A DNA stretch of 64,000 nucleotides. It comes from Auanema rhodensis. Taxonomy: Eukaryota; Nematoda; Chromadorea; Rhabditida; Rhabditidae. Shown here piece by piece: positions 1 to 11,768 of this stretch (within the stretch, counting starts at the first letter, position 1; the number at the start of each line of letters is the position of its first letter). The position numbers and the translations under genes are program-made. The stretch covers positions 7,698,131 to 7,762,130 of the forward strand of contig OZ059894.1 in assembly GCA_964057225.1 (NCBI GenBank). The letters are read 5' to 3'. The notes below the pieces were generated by a model. The model did no database searches. It saw only the letters and a list, made by a program, of their open reading frames with translations, and was not told where the DNA came from.

Positions 1-1655
1 CAATCTTCACTGTCAGAGGCACGAGCTATAGTATCAGGCCGGAGTCCTAATTCTGCTTTGAATAAGGCTATTCATCTATTGCAAATTGCTAAGTTTTTTT
101 CTCTCAACAAGCTTGTACAACGTATGAATTTCACCTATTATTAAGCTCTTTATTATTATTAATTTAGACTGTGAAGATGTAATTGTTTCTCAATTTTGCA
201 CAGAGAGCTGTGCTGCCGTACTAGCCTGGGCTTTAGACGGTGGATCGCTGTTTGTCGCCAGACAAGCACAAAGGTGGACAATTTTAATGAACTTTAGTCC
301 TTAAATGGCTATTTAGATTTATTGAAGAGGAATTTACGAAAATAGCTCAATCTCACCATATATTTGATTTGTCGCTTGACACCATGATTTCATGTGTGAG
401 CAGCCAATTTACTCAGGTTATTTCATTTTTTGAGTTTAAGAATTATGTGGTTTACTTGAATAATATTGCTTTTTGTGGCAATTCTTTTTTTAATTTTCAA
501 TATGGATATATTTCATTGCAAACAACCGTGCCTTCTGCCTTTAGTAATTAAAATGAAATAATCTCATAACCACGTGATTGTGAATGCACTATGCCTTCTA
601 GAGTGTAAATTTAAAAAAATTGAACTCTACTTATATTATTCAGTACTAATTACTTTCAGGCTACTGAAGTCGATATTTTGGATGCTGTTGTGAAGTGGGG
701 TGAACATGAGCTATTGAAAAGAATGGAGGTAATGTTTACGTTTACTTATTTTTACTAATGATTTTTTTAGGAGAGGGAGCCTAATGTTGTTGCCGACACA
801 ACACATTCTATATCTAGGAGAGGTGTAAGAAGATCAGATTTAAGTTCAAGTGAACTGAGTGCAATTTTATCTCCGTTAACTGGCTTTATTAGAACTGATT
901 TGATATTACCTCCTTTTCATCAAGTAAAATATCATTATGTTTAACTTCTATTGCTATCTGTTTTGAAGAGTTTAACGAACGCTTATCGACGTGGTATATT
1001 GGAACAGGCTCCTTTAAGAAACTTGATTTGTTCCTCATCCAGTGATATTAATCCTGATATACACTGGTTCCGCCCTGATGATCTATCGGCTGGCCCTCGT
1101 TTTTATGAGCCATATTTTGAGGTACTGAGGACTATTATATTTGATTTTATTTCATTGATTTTAGGAGTTGAAATCACGAATAGATTCTCTTCCTGATATT
1201 CAAGTAAATACTTCGGCTTCATCCCCCGTAAATATTGAACTACGGAACGTTTTACCTGATTTGATTGATGAGACGCTTTTCGAACAAGTAAGTTTTCTGC
1301 TTTTCGAATAAGTATTATAACGATAAAAAGTTTAACTAAATACTTTTTTAGGTTAAAAATAAAATTTTGTCCGAAATATCTTTATTTGATTGTACTTACC
1401 ATCTTCGTGATTTTCCACGATTCTCTCTTAAGAAGTTAGCGGTTGATTATGTAAGTTCAATTTTTCATGGTTTATACATATTTACAAGTTCCATATTCAG
1501 ATTTCCCTCCGTGTTTTACGTGAAATGGATATACCTAGTGAGTGTATTGAAATTATTATCGAATATGATTCTTCAAAATCATGCAATGATTCTCATGACT
1601 TGCCTGACATTATATCTCAAGATATCCAACAATTTGAGTCAAGTTTTCTATGTTA
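1..1655 (+). CDS. BTBD7: BTB/POZ protein BTBD7 homologue, 3' part (5' end outside window)
   Basis: Eight exons can be joined in frame (1-121, 168-273, 317-416, 660-728, 771-923, 969-1121, 1165-1287, 1352-1450, then 1501-1655), with introns of 40-60 nt apart from one of 243 nt. The first exons read as a BACK-type helical region (ALNKAIHLLQIAKFF). The next carry the segment typical of BTBD7, seen here as EVDILDAVVKWGEHELLKRM and then RRGVRRSDLSSSELSAILSP; human BTBD7 has closely matching stretches. The last exons (SLRVLREMDIP) match the conserved C-terminal block. BTBD7-family proteins regulate epithelial adhesion and branching in vertebrates; the worm role is not visible here. The BTB domain itself must lie upstream of the window. 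The short vertebrate-specific C-terminal tail is absent: TAA at 1653-1655. The exon list contains nine blocks if the first partial one is counted. Family assignment is firm; the exact last splice is less so. Confidence 0.85.
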
Positions 1656-1783
1656 AAGCCTTATTTGTATATGTTGTTCTTTTAAATGTTTGCAGGGTCG
1701 TAGAGTTTTTCTGTGATTTAAAAAACGGGTTGTGTAACGAAAAAAACTGCTTTCTAGCATATTAATCTCTTTTATTCTTTGTT

Positions 1784-1796
1784 AATAAACTTTATT
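1784..1796. terminator. Back-to-back poly(A) signals of two convergent genes
   Basis: AATAAA on the + strand (1784-1789) is followed one base later by TTTATT (1791-1796), which is AATAAA on the minus strand. The first serves the BTBD7-like gene ending at 1655. The second lies only 4 nt beyond the stop codon of the minus-strand acyltransferase (1800-1802). Cleavage 10-20 nt beyond each signal would make the two mature 3' ends overlap. Confidence 0.6.
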
Positions 1797-1799
1797 TTT

Positions 1800-4700
1800 T
1801 TATAATTGAGTTATATCTTTGTTAATAATAGAAACTATTTTTGAAGCATTTTCAATGGGATATTCTTTTCGTTCATCGTCATAATGCGTTTCTGTACTAA
1901 TGGATATGTTGCATTCATCTTTGTGTCGTTTTATCACTAAGGATTCCAACTGTAAAAACTGGGATATATAATAAGAAAACCGTTGTAAAAACCTTGGTGA
2001 ATGGCAGTTCGACTAAAGCTTTCCAAAATACAGCGACGCCAAAAGAGTACATAATAGCAGGCAAGATATGATTTACAAACTATAAAGAGTTATAAAAGAG
2101 TAAAACATCATTCACTCTTTACCGTATCAAGTTCTCCGGCGTATAAGCGTTCTGATTTGTCTAAGCCCCATACATATAAAACAAGAGGAATATGAATGAG
2201 ATAAGCGCAAAACGAGAGTCTGCCCAGTGGAATCCAAACCCACCAACTCATGAAGCTTTGCAGTGCTCCTCCCTGATTGTAGTAACATGAGATTGTTATC
2301 CATGCAAGAGCCAGAGACCATCCAAGCTTCCCTAAGCTGTTGTATATGGCAGATTCAGCAACGGACATTGGACGTCCATTTAGGAACCCGTGAAGTCCGA
2401 AAACAACTAGGAACATAACAACTAACGAGGATATATAGAACAAGCAATTAAGCACCTAAAATCAATTATTCTAAAACCGAAAAATGCTTAGTTTAGATAC
2501 ATGATGAATGCGTAGTCGTTTTCTAAACTGAAGGATATAACCAACAACAACTCCTATAATGTATGGTTGGCATCGAATGTAAGGCTGATAATACATCCAG
2601 AATTGATAATCACTGAACCCAGTGTATTTCAGACATGGTTAGGATGTGCTTTATGTTACCTAGATATTCTCTCATTCGCTTCGTTTAAACGATAAAGGAT
2701 TGGAGGAAATTTCCAACTGTATGTCTGATACACGGATAAACCTTAAATAATAGATCCGTTGTTATTTTCCAGAAAACAATACCAATCGAAGCTGAGAGCA
2801 TCGCTAATGCAGCTGTCAAGCCGCCCATGAATCCTGAGAAAGCGAAGGGGATAAGTAAAAGAGGGGAAAAAATAAAAAGTTGAATGTCTACCGCTAAGTA
2901 CCATGACACAACAAAACACTAAAATATGGTTTGTTACTAGTCTATAATCATTACTCATTTTCTATTCACCATTTTCTGTTGTTTTACAAAGTTGTTTAGA
3001 TATAACATGTTAATCCACCATTGATCACGACATGTATCATTTTGTACTTCTGATAAGAGTAACGTTGGCATATTGATGTACAAGCGAGTACAGACAAATG
3101 TGTAAAACAGGAGAGTTATATAATAGGCTGGTGATAAACTGAAAATATATAAAAATGTTGGTAATTTGTTTGAAATGAGAAGAAGCAACCGGAAAAAGCG
3201 GTGTAAGTAGAACTGTCCCCATGACTTCAAAGACATGGTTTTAATGCAGTCATCTTTAAATTCCTATGAAGAGATAGCTCGATAAAAGCTATAATTACTG
3301 ATTCTGACTCACTTTGAACCAAAGAAACCCAAGTAAAAGCCCTGACATGAAAAAGAAAGAATCAACGGCCGGAAATCCATTGGCATATATAGCTGTCCAG
3401 AATCCATACCGTACACTGTCTAACTGATCAATAGGATTTTCTATTGAGCTCAAGAATATGTTCGAAGGATAGGTTGCAACTTACTAACAATCAATGACAT
3501 ATAACCATATGAATGAGCAGCTATAACCCACGCAATAGAAAAAAATCTCATGCAATGTAAAACTTGAATATGATCTTCCTTAAATATACTTTTTTTTAAA
3601 TTCAAAATTTCATCTGACAACCTTTGTTTTGCGGATTTTAAAGATGTCTCGAACATTTCTGTGAAATGAAAATGCTATTACAAATCTCATATATACATCT
3701 AAATTGTTAGGTTATTTCACATTCTGATAGCTATGTTTGGCTACAAGTTACCTGTTTTACGTTTATTAGACTTGGACAACCAAAAATAATCAACGATACT
3801 GGACAAAATACAAAAACCGAATAGCACAAATATCAATGATCTAAAAAGAAAATAGCAATATTAATAATCATTATGTGAATTTATATATATATATAGATAT
3901 ATATTTATTTGTTTATTTAATAAACTATTTAATTTCAAATTATTTATTGTTATAAATCACGTCAACAAATTTACGTGAAGCTAATACCCATTTTTGAATT
4001 TACAATTTACAGATCGGTTGCATTTATAAGCTAAAGTTTTTTTTTCCAAAATTTAAAAATACCTAATTTTCAATTATTGTTAATCAAATATAAAAAATAT
4101 ATAAAATTAACATACAGCACAATATATGTTCCTATATCTGCCGGAGGAATATTAGCATTGATATGTTCTGCTTTTGTTACGTGATTCTTCCATTTGCCTG
4201 TCTTTACTACAACAAATAGGGCAATTATTTGATATTTGAATTAACAAAATACTTGATTGAAATAATGGAGTTAATTGGTCATTCTTACAGCTGTGTGGTA
4301 AACATAAATCCAGACTGGGACAAAGATATGGTTCGGAACAATCTGTGTTATTGATTGATGAAAAGTTCATAAAAACACTAAATTGTATGGTTACCGGAAC
4401 AAATAAACTATGAGCATTACCGGTAATAATCTCCTCGAATCTCTCTATCAAATTCTTTAACAAAGTAGTTGACATTTAAACATTGAGGTAAAAAGCCCAT
4501 AAAATGTATATGACCACGCAAAATTCCAGAGCCAAGTTTTGAAGAAGAATCAAGCACTATTCAACCAATTATTTTCTGAAACATAATAACACGCACTTGG
4601 TAAAGCTAGATGTTTCCCCGCTTCTGTTAAAGATGTCGCATTTCCTTGTATCATACTTTCAATCTGTAAGTCCAAAAGAATTGATAAAAAGGTACACGGT

Positions 4701-4993
4701 TTAATGTTTACCTGATGTACTACTTCTGTTATTGTTGTAGCGAGATACCCAAGATCTTCTCGACATGTGTCAGTGAGGTTAACTTCTCTTAGATCGAGAC
4801 TAGGTAACAATTCTTCCAAATGATAATATTTCACAACTGTGGTTAACTGATTAAGCTAAACTGAAGAAAATTTGAAAGAAGTTAAGATACGACATACCAA
4901 TTTATCCCAATTCCATTTGTTATAATTATTGGTTTTGTGAATTTGAACAGATAGACATGATGCAGACAGTAAGAGATATAGAAAAATTTTCAT
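1800..4993 (-). CDS. NRF-6-like membrane acyltransferase (NRF domain plus acyltransferase-3)
   Basis: Complete gene. The start at 4993 follows an acceptor (TTTAG|AATG on the minus strand) and opens with a signal peptide (MKIFLYLLLSASCLSVQ). The lumenal NRF domain follows, with the ordered landmarks TCREDLGYL, VLDSSSKLGSGILRGHIHF, LPQCLNVNYF and LCPSLDLCLPHSCKND. Next come a first membrane helix and the acyltransferase-3 core: VLHCMRFFSIAWVIAAHSYG, FPAVDSFFFMSGLLLGF, FYLHRFFRL, then many helices. The ORF that seems to stop at 2108 is spliced on (donor GTAAAG) to two further exons encoding a last helix (ILPAIMYSFGVAVFWKAL) and a charged tail, TAA at 1800-1802. The family takes its name from C. 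elegans nrf-6 (nose resistant to fluoxetine), acting in intestine and yolk/lipid transport; the acyl donor and acceptor are unknown. Family is certain, substrate is not, and there are many paralogues so no symbol is given. Confidence 0.88.
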
Positions 4994-6502
4994 TCTAAAC
5001 TTAAGAAGTATTGTATAGTAACAGAGTTAAGAAAAAGAATATCATATACTCACACTATAATCTAAAGTAGATGACAACTAGTGTTATCAGGTTTGGAGGC
5101 ATAAAGAAGTAATAACAAAATATTTTTTGATGGAAGTTTGTTCTGTAAATGAACTGATTTCGATTTTTAATAAGTTTTATCAATAAACACACAGTTCTTA
5201 ATGGCTATATTTGTAATATTTTAAAGAAACGAAACGAATTAAGTGAAAAAATACTGAAAGTAAGAAGTTATCAATTTAAAGTTGAGTTATCTCTATCAAA
5301 GGTTTCAGAATATTCATTATGAAAAGTGCATATTGTAGAAGTTTCATTTTTGTATTAAATATGAGATTCTCATGACAACCATTCTTGAAAATACTCTTCT
5401 TATTTGGTGAATGATGAGTATAAATCCATTTTTTTAAGTTTGATATCCAATTTTATTTATTATATACTTTACTCATATAGTATAATTGATTAGTCTTGGT
5501 TTACTATCCAGTGTTTTAATGGGAAAATCTAACATGGTTTAGTCAATTCTATATTGTTGGATGTATTAAGTTGTTCAGTGTACGAGAATCGAGACGAAAA
5601 TTTCAATTTTTCAAACTATGCATATGTGGCATCTGGAAGAATTCATTTTCTTCATGACATGCTGCTGTATGACATTCAGTCTTTGCTCACATGACAAGTA
5701 CCACAAGTCAACCAATAGTTCAGTCTCGATGATATTCATCTTATTCGTCTTACATCTCTTTTAAATTGACTTAACAAGGCTGCTACAATGTAATTGATTC
5801 TGATTTGAATATGCTTTTTCTTTGAAAATATGAAATTGACGTCGCATTTGGAGGGATGTAAGAAAGTAACAATGTAATTGATTCTTTTCCCTTATTTAGT
5901 AAAAGGGGTTTACTATATTCTCATTACTTGCACCATATGAATAAAAACTTCAAACTGTTACTAGTTGAAAGTTTTTTATAAATGGTATTACAAAGTAATG
6001 TTTAATTTTTTGTATTGCTTGAACAATAATATTATTCCAAGTTTATGCATTAACTTTTTGACAGAAGAGAAAGTTTAAACAAAAAAAGGCATGTGTACAC
6101 GCATGAATATGTTTGGAGGTTTTCTTAAGTCATTCTGTATGTTTCATGTTTTTTTCACGAAAAATCTCTTCGAAGTACACGGTAGAAACAACCGATCGCT
6201 ACGCCTTTTAACAATGAAATGAAAAATTTAGCTTGCGCGGCTAGTATTCTAACTTTTTTTGTTTTCAATTTGTTCATACACCACAACAATTACTTATATA
6301 TTATAATTTTATTATCAATTATATTTTTTCGTTGATTTAATTTGGTTTTCAATTTTTTTAGCCACATTGCATAAAAACCCAGCAAAATTCGTTGTTTTTT
6401 GCGTTATCCCCTTTCTTTAGTTTCCTTTCTTTAAAATAAGCATAATTTACTTGTAGTTTATAATTGCTTTATATTATATAAATATGTTTTTCTATTTTTG
6501 TG

Positions 6503-6619
6503 ATGAAGCTGTATAGGCTACCGCAGCCAACGATAGGAAGTCATGATTGGCTTCTACGGGATTGCCATTATGTCAGTGGAACGGCTAACGGATTTACTAC
6601 GACGGGACCTAACATCTGA
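6503..6619 (+). other. Exon-like island, coding status unresolved
   Basis: This segment is visibly richer in G and C than its surroundings. From the ATG at 6503 the + strand reads through LPQPTIGSHDWLLRDCHYVS to a TGA at 6617-6619. An overlapping frame from 6543 (MIGFYGIAIMSVERLTDLL) is also open and continues into the CT-rich repeat. An acceptor-like site (GTATAG) ends at 6515. I recognise no family. It could be a short terminal exon, a small peptide gene or a conserved non-coding element. Confidence 0.2.
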
Positions 6620-6808
6620 CGGCAGCAACTCTTTCTATTTGCCTACATTAGCATATTCTAATGAGTGCACAAGCACGATTTATCCATTTCTATTTCTCTG
6701 TCGGCCATTCTTCTCTTTAGTCTCCCTCTCTTACATAATTCTCTCAAAATCTCTCATACCTTTTGCCTTGATTACCAGCCTTCACTTCCTCATCCTGTTA
6801 GCACAACA

Positions 6809-6900
6809 CTCTCTATTTCTCTCTCTATCTCTCTCTCTCCCTCTCTCTTTCTCTTGGTCTCTTTCTCTTTCTCTCTCACCCAATTTCTCTCTCTTTCTCA
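6809..6900. repeat. CT-rich microsatellite
   Basis: Imperfect (CT)n with TTTCT interruptions. It generates long spurious open frames of Ser/Leu on one strand and Arg/Glu on the other, which are not genes. A shorter similar tract lies at 8423-8460. Confidence 0.9.
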
Positions 6901-9780
6901 ATCTATCGTCTATATATATCTCTTCATGTTCAACCGAATTCCAGCATTTTCCTTCACACATTCTATCCGTTTTATGCTTCGCACTGCTACGGCCTTGATA
7001 CAAAAATCACAATTGTATAATCTGAATAGTCTGTCTACCGTCCTAGTTAAAGATGCTCCGAAAGTTTTTTTGCCTCTTTCAATTTTTAGATCACACAAAT
7101 CCCGGACAAAAACAATGTGAAAACATCGTCAATTCCATTTAATTTCTATTCCCACATTTTCAACACTTATATAATAGCGCAATACATTCAACTGACTTAA
7201 GTATCTTCAATTATGAAGAGTATTCGTCTAGAATAATCGAATATAAAAATACCTCAGCTAACCTTAATATTAATAATATTTTTATTCTTTTGTTAATGAA
7301 AATCAATAACACTTAAAAAACTTAACTTTTTAGTGTTTAACTTCTGGTTATAGATCTGAAGTTATTAAATTCTCCTCACCCATCATTATAATAATCAGCT
7401 CACTCTTGGAATACTATGTTGCATCATTGAATTTATACGTTTATGAATTGTTTCCGGTTATATATGGCCTGCTTTTGATCTATAAGACTATTCATCCAGA
7501 AAAAGTGAAGTTTCGATGAGAAAATAGACAGTGATCTTTTTCACTTATGCTTTTGAAATATTTTATTCCCTCATTCTCTAGCTAATGCCCTATTTAATAC
7601 GATTGATCTGTGTTTTGGTAATATAGCCATTAGAATCAAATCGTTTCAATTCGTCTTTTGTTAGTCTATTCTGTAACAATATGCTTTTTTCTCCCTTTTT
7701 TCATATTTTCCTTTCATTGTACGTATGAGCGCCCACAACAACGACCACGACACCGACACTATATTCAACTGAAATATCTCGCTCTTTTCTTCATGTTTTT
7801 TGATCCTGAAATATCATCCCATTCTTAAAGTATGATTTTCATAACCGCATTATTCTGCTAGCATTGCTTGTTTTCTTAAATGTTTTTATGAAGCTTAGAT
7901 CCTTAAATGTAAGTAAGTGGATACTACTAATCCCATTGTACTAGTCGTACTCTCATCAATTCATCCGTCTCCCCCTCCCTCACATTCTTTCCATCAACGC
8001 CTAATTGCTACCTTCTGAGTCGATTCCCCCTTGAATACTATTCAAGCAGCATATACGTAATGTATACAAGTCTAAACACCTTTATATATGATATTTATGA
8101 ATTGAATTAAGCATCTATAAACTTTCTTTGGTATTTCTATGATCTTTGATATTATTTCTAGTCGAAATATCATGCTTTGTCTTTTATTAACGTTTTATGA
8201 AATGTCTTTATTGTCTGAATTCTCTTATTTGTGTTCATAAATGTTTTTTTTTGTTATAATAATTCATTATATCCGCATAACCCTAAACTATCTATATCAT
8301 TACTATCAGATCTTCTTCTGTATCATATATCCTTTTGTATCTAATTGACTCTTCATCATCTTCAGAAAGAGCCGATGAGTGTTCTGATCTTACTCCCACA
8401 CACGTACACACATATACACACAATTCTCTCTCTCTCTTTCTCTTTCTCTTCCTCTCTTTCTTTATTTCACCCTCATACACAATCTTTCTGTTTCTCTCTT
8501 TGTATCCATATGGAAACGATATCATTTAATCGATTACATGTAATGTTTGCCTATAGCACATCACAAGCAAAAAGAGCAATATTTTCATTCCATCTACCTG
8601 CTTTCTTTATCGATTTCAATCAATTTACTCAATTTATACTGAGAATAACTTTTCACCCTCGCAACGTTTTCAAAATAATACTTTTATCTTTCGATATAAC
8701 AAAGTAAGCACACAATCTCCAATAATCAATGATGGTTGTGACTCATGTCCGAGTTTTTCTCTCATACTTCATCTCCCGATAATTTGATGAGGTTTCCATC
8801 TCAACTGTTTCGCATGTGGCTAGCCTTCTCTTGCCTTCCGGTTTACACGCCGTTGTTTTACTCTTTCTCGCTTTTTTAAGGTCATTTTCCACAATGAGCT
8901 TCGAACCACAAGTGTTCAAACTTTATTCCAACTTTTCTATTCTTTTAGTTTATTATAAGTTTTCACAATATTACTATGTATCTGAATACTTCACTCAAAA
9001 TATGTGAGACATCACTGGTAAACATTAATCATTTCTATTATCAAGCCTTATTGTTGTCCAAATATGATAATAAGACCAATAACGTGGTAGAGAACTTTCT
9101 CCCAATTTCATTGTTGTCTAAATACAAAATACGATGAGTAGCAACTATTGGAAAAAGCCTTATCTGAATCCAGTTTACATTATATTTGCATTAGTCATAT
9201 GGACACAGTCGGCATAGCCGTGAATCATGCCACGAGCAAGTCCCTTTGCTTCATAAGCATCATCCGTCCATCAACATCTTCGTCAACTCAGTTTCATTTC
9301 ACGCATTTAGTTATAATTCTCTAAAGCTTAAATATTAGTTCGATAGCTTAACCTGTTGTCCTGACTTCAAACGTGCCATGTAGAAGCAAGAGATTTTGTT
9401 TACTTCCAGCTTGCAAGAATGTTTTTTCCATATTTTGAACTATCTCACTAATTCTGACCAGCCAATGATCAAATCCAAATAAAGCTTTAAATTTAAATAT
9501 AAGATCGTCTAAGGGTATCCACATGTTCGTATACTTGTGTTATTTTTTTAGCGAAATGTCAACAAAGAGGTGAGAATTCTTCAGTTTTTAAATGCTGTAG
9601 CTTTCTAGTAGTGTATAAATCTTGAAAATGCCTAAACAACTGATAATGTCTTACTTATATTATTATTCATTGAAGTTTATTATAATTTTATTAGTTTCTT
9701 GACTATTTTCATACATTTAATGTTTTACTTTTTTCTATTTCATAAACTTCTTTGCTCTGTATTTGTTTACTTTCTCTCAG

Positions 9781-10415
9781 GAAGACCGGATATTCCGGTT
9801 CATCTTTTGTACGTGAAGCTTGCTGATATACTGTTCCGCCTCTTCAGCTCTTCCTTCTCTAAGAAAATTTCCAACAAACTCTAAAGTTTTGTTTTAATAC
9901 TCTTCTTTGTTTCGTATATACTGTCTTCGAATAAAGGCAATATTTCTAGTATTCACAAGCTTTTTATCTTTTGAAGTTCAGTCCTGGATTCAAAATGCTT
10001 AATATTTTTTTTTTCGTGCTCAGTGTTCTAAATATTATTTTTTAAAAAAAACTCCTTGAAATATGATTTGCAATTTCTTTTCAGCATCTGCTATGTGGTC
10101 AGCATGGTTAATTGTGATTTATACTATAACTTGCCTACTTGTGCTAATTATCTTAGCCGTAGCCGCCTGGTTCGTCAGAGTTGACATTCGAAGGACAAAA
10201 GTTATCAATGGTACGTTTGCATATATTATTTTTATACATAGTGGTGGAAATTCTTATTTTAGAAATGGTAGTGAACCATAAGCAAGCTACTCAAGTTTAA
10301 AACTTAAAACTGATTTCTCTAATAGTCTAGTCTGTGATTTTTCAAATTCTCACGCCGTGTATGCTCTGCTGCAGAACGTCATCATCATCAGTTATATTTC
10401 AAATTTTCATACTAA
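9781..10415 (+). CDS. C-terminal exons of a putative single-pass membrane protein
   Basis: Three exons with matching phases: 9781-9808 (acceptor TTTCTCTCAG, donor GTACGTG), 10085-10210 (acceptor TTTCTTTTCAG, donor GTACGTT) and 10375-10415 (acceptor CTCTGCTGCAG). Joined they read EDRIFRFIF, then a strongly hydrophobic helix (WLIVIYTITCLLVLIILAVA), a basic cytoplasmic stretch (VRVDIRRTKVIN) and a short tail ending KFSY with TAA at 10413-10415. An AATAAA at 10615-10620 fits the 3' end. The extracellular part must be encoded upstream in the poorly resolved region; an 18-nt candidate mini-exon (9552-9569) is in phase. I recognise no family. The TM exon with its splice sites is good evidence of coding; the rest is inferred. 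Confidence 0.4.
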
Positions 10416-11768
10416 TTAACTCACAGTCTAGTATATATTCATCTAATTCAGTTTCTGTGATATTCGGTATTCTTGTTATTTGATTATACATATTATAAGT
10501 GTTTCTACTTAATCCACAAAAAACTTTGTTACCAGAAGTCTTGCTTGTTGTCTATATTGCCTTGTACATTTCAAAAATGTGTTTATGTTTTTCTGTTTAA
10601 ATAGAGTAAATTCAAATAAAACTTTTAGAATATTTATATTTTGGTTTACTTTCACATGATATAGGGAGCTAATGAGTTAGATGGACTCTTCTTATCAAAT
10701 GCTAGATAAAAGGCCTTACGATTAATGAAACGATAGTGTAAGGATTTTCGTATTTTATACGAATTTTATAAATTATACTTTGTCAACATCGATGTTATCC
10801 AGACTCATTATACATTGGGAAGATGTTTTCTTTTTTGTTTGATTAGTCAAATTTCATTAATTAAATATCCTAAAATCTGTATAATAACCAGCTTGGCTTT
10901 GCGAATTGGACGTATTGAAGAAGTATATGTGCAAAGCTGGCAGCAATGCCATATCGATCTTAAGTATTGAAGTTACTCAGTCATGTATATTACTACTTCA
11001 TATTCACCTATATGCTTTCAAACAAATAATATTTCTATGGATTTATTCCTTTAATATGTATTTATATAAGAATGTTATTTTAAATTCAGTGAATAATACA
11101 ATGATTAATGTTTTTTTAATTGTTTCAAACACTCAATCTTATTTTGATTATTGAGCGATCCACAAAGGCATCAGTTTCTATGATATGTATATTCAGCATA
11201 AACATAGCATATTCAGGCTACTCTTTCCTAGATTTTTTTGGCTTTGCAGAGGTTTAGCTAACCAATTTTCAATATACTATTCAACGAAATATCCATCATA
11301 ACTATTATATGTTCCTTATCAGTTAAAAGCAAAAAAATGAGAAAAAAAAGTCTCTTTTTAGTAGTCATTTGTAGTTATTGTGTGATATCTTTGATTTTTG
11401 GATAGTTTCTTTTAGTTTCCATTATTGAGACCAATTTTGTAATTTTATTTGGTCTGCGTGAACGTTGAGATTATTTTTTATAGTTTTCTATTTATTTTTT
11501 AAACTGAATTTCCTGCTTACTATTTGTCAAATAAGACAATATCAAAATCAAACATTCCTTGCATAGACTTCTTTTCTTTTTTTTGAACCAAAAAATGTTT
11601 GTGGCCTTTACACTTGATCTAATCTAATCATACCAATAAAGTGCAAGCCTTCTTTGTTTGATAATAAAGAGTTAGTAGCTCTAGCGTCTTCTTGTGCGAT
11701 TAGTCTGCTTAAGCACCTACTTTCTCTCTCAATACGATCCTTGTATTCATTTTCCAGTTAAGGTAACT
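10416..11768. other. Intergenic region
   Basis: AT-rich DNA. It contains the AATAAA at 10615-10620 for the preceding gene. An open segment at 10894-10970 can be read in two frames, but neither joins well to anything. The 3' edge holds the acceptor TTTTCCAG just upstream of the CHK kinase start. Confidence 0.6.

Larger units (their letters stand above)
4994..9780. other. Long non-coding stretch, pyrimidine-rich on + strand
   Basis: About 4.8 kb without a gene I can model. The + strand is rich in T and C over much of it, with CT microsatellite near 6809-6900 and 8423-8460. It separates the minus-strand acyltransferase start from the next + strand exons and may be promoter, giant 5' intron, or both. 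Exon-like islands occur: 6503-6619 (listed separately), a 42-codon minus-strand ORF at 5611-5739, and short + strand pieces at 9405-9480 and 9552-9569. None can be joined convincingly. Confidence 0.5.

Noticed and set aside
2108-2110. TGA at 2108-2110 as the end of the acyltransferase
   Set aside because: A donor (ACG|GTAAAG) just before it joins in phase to an exon with the expected last membrane helix and then a tail exon, so the true stop is at 1800-1802.
6665-7120. Long Ser/Leu-rich open frames over 6.6-7.1 kb and the Arg/Glu frame opposite
   Set aside because: Produced by the CT microsatellite; low complexity with no splice context.
10894-10970. Open segment read as AWLCELDVLKKYM or LALRIGRIEEVYV
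   Set aside because: Both frames are possible, but the membrane gene already has a well-spliced terminal exon and poly(A) signal upstream; no donor or partner exon supports this one.
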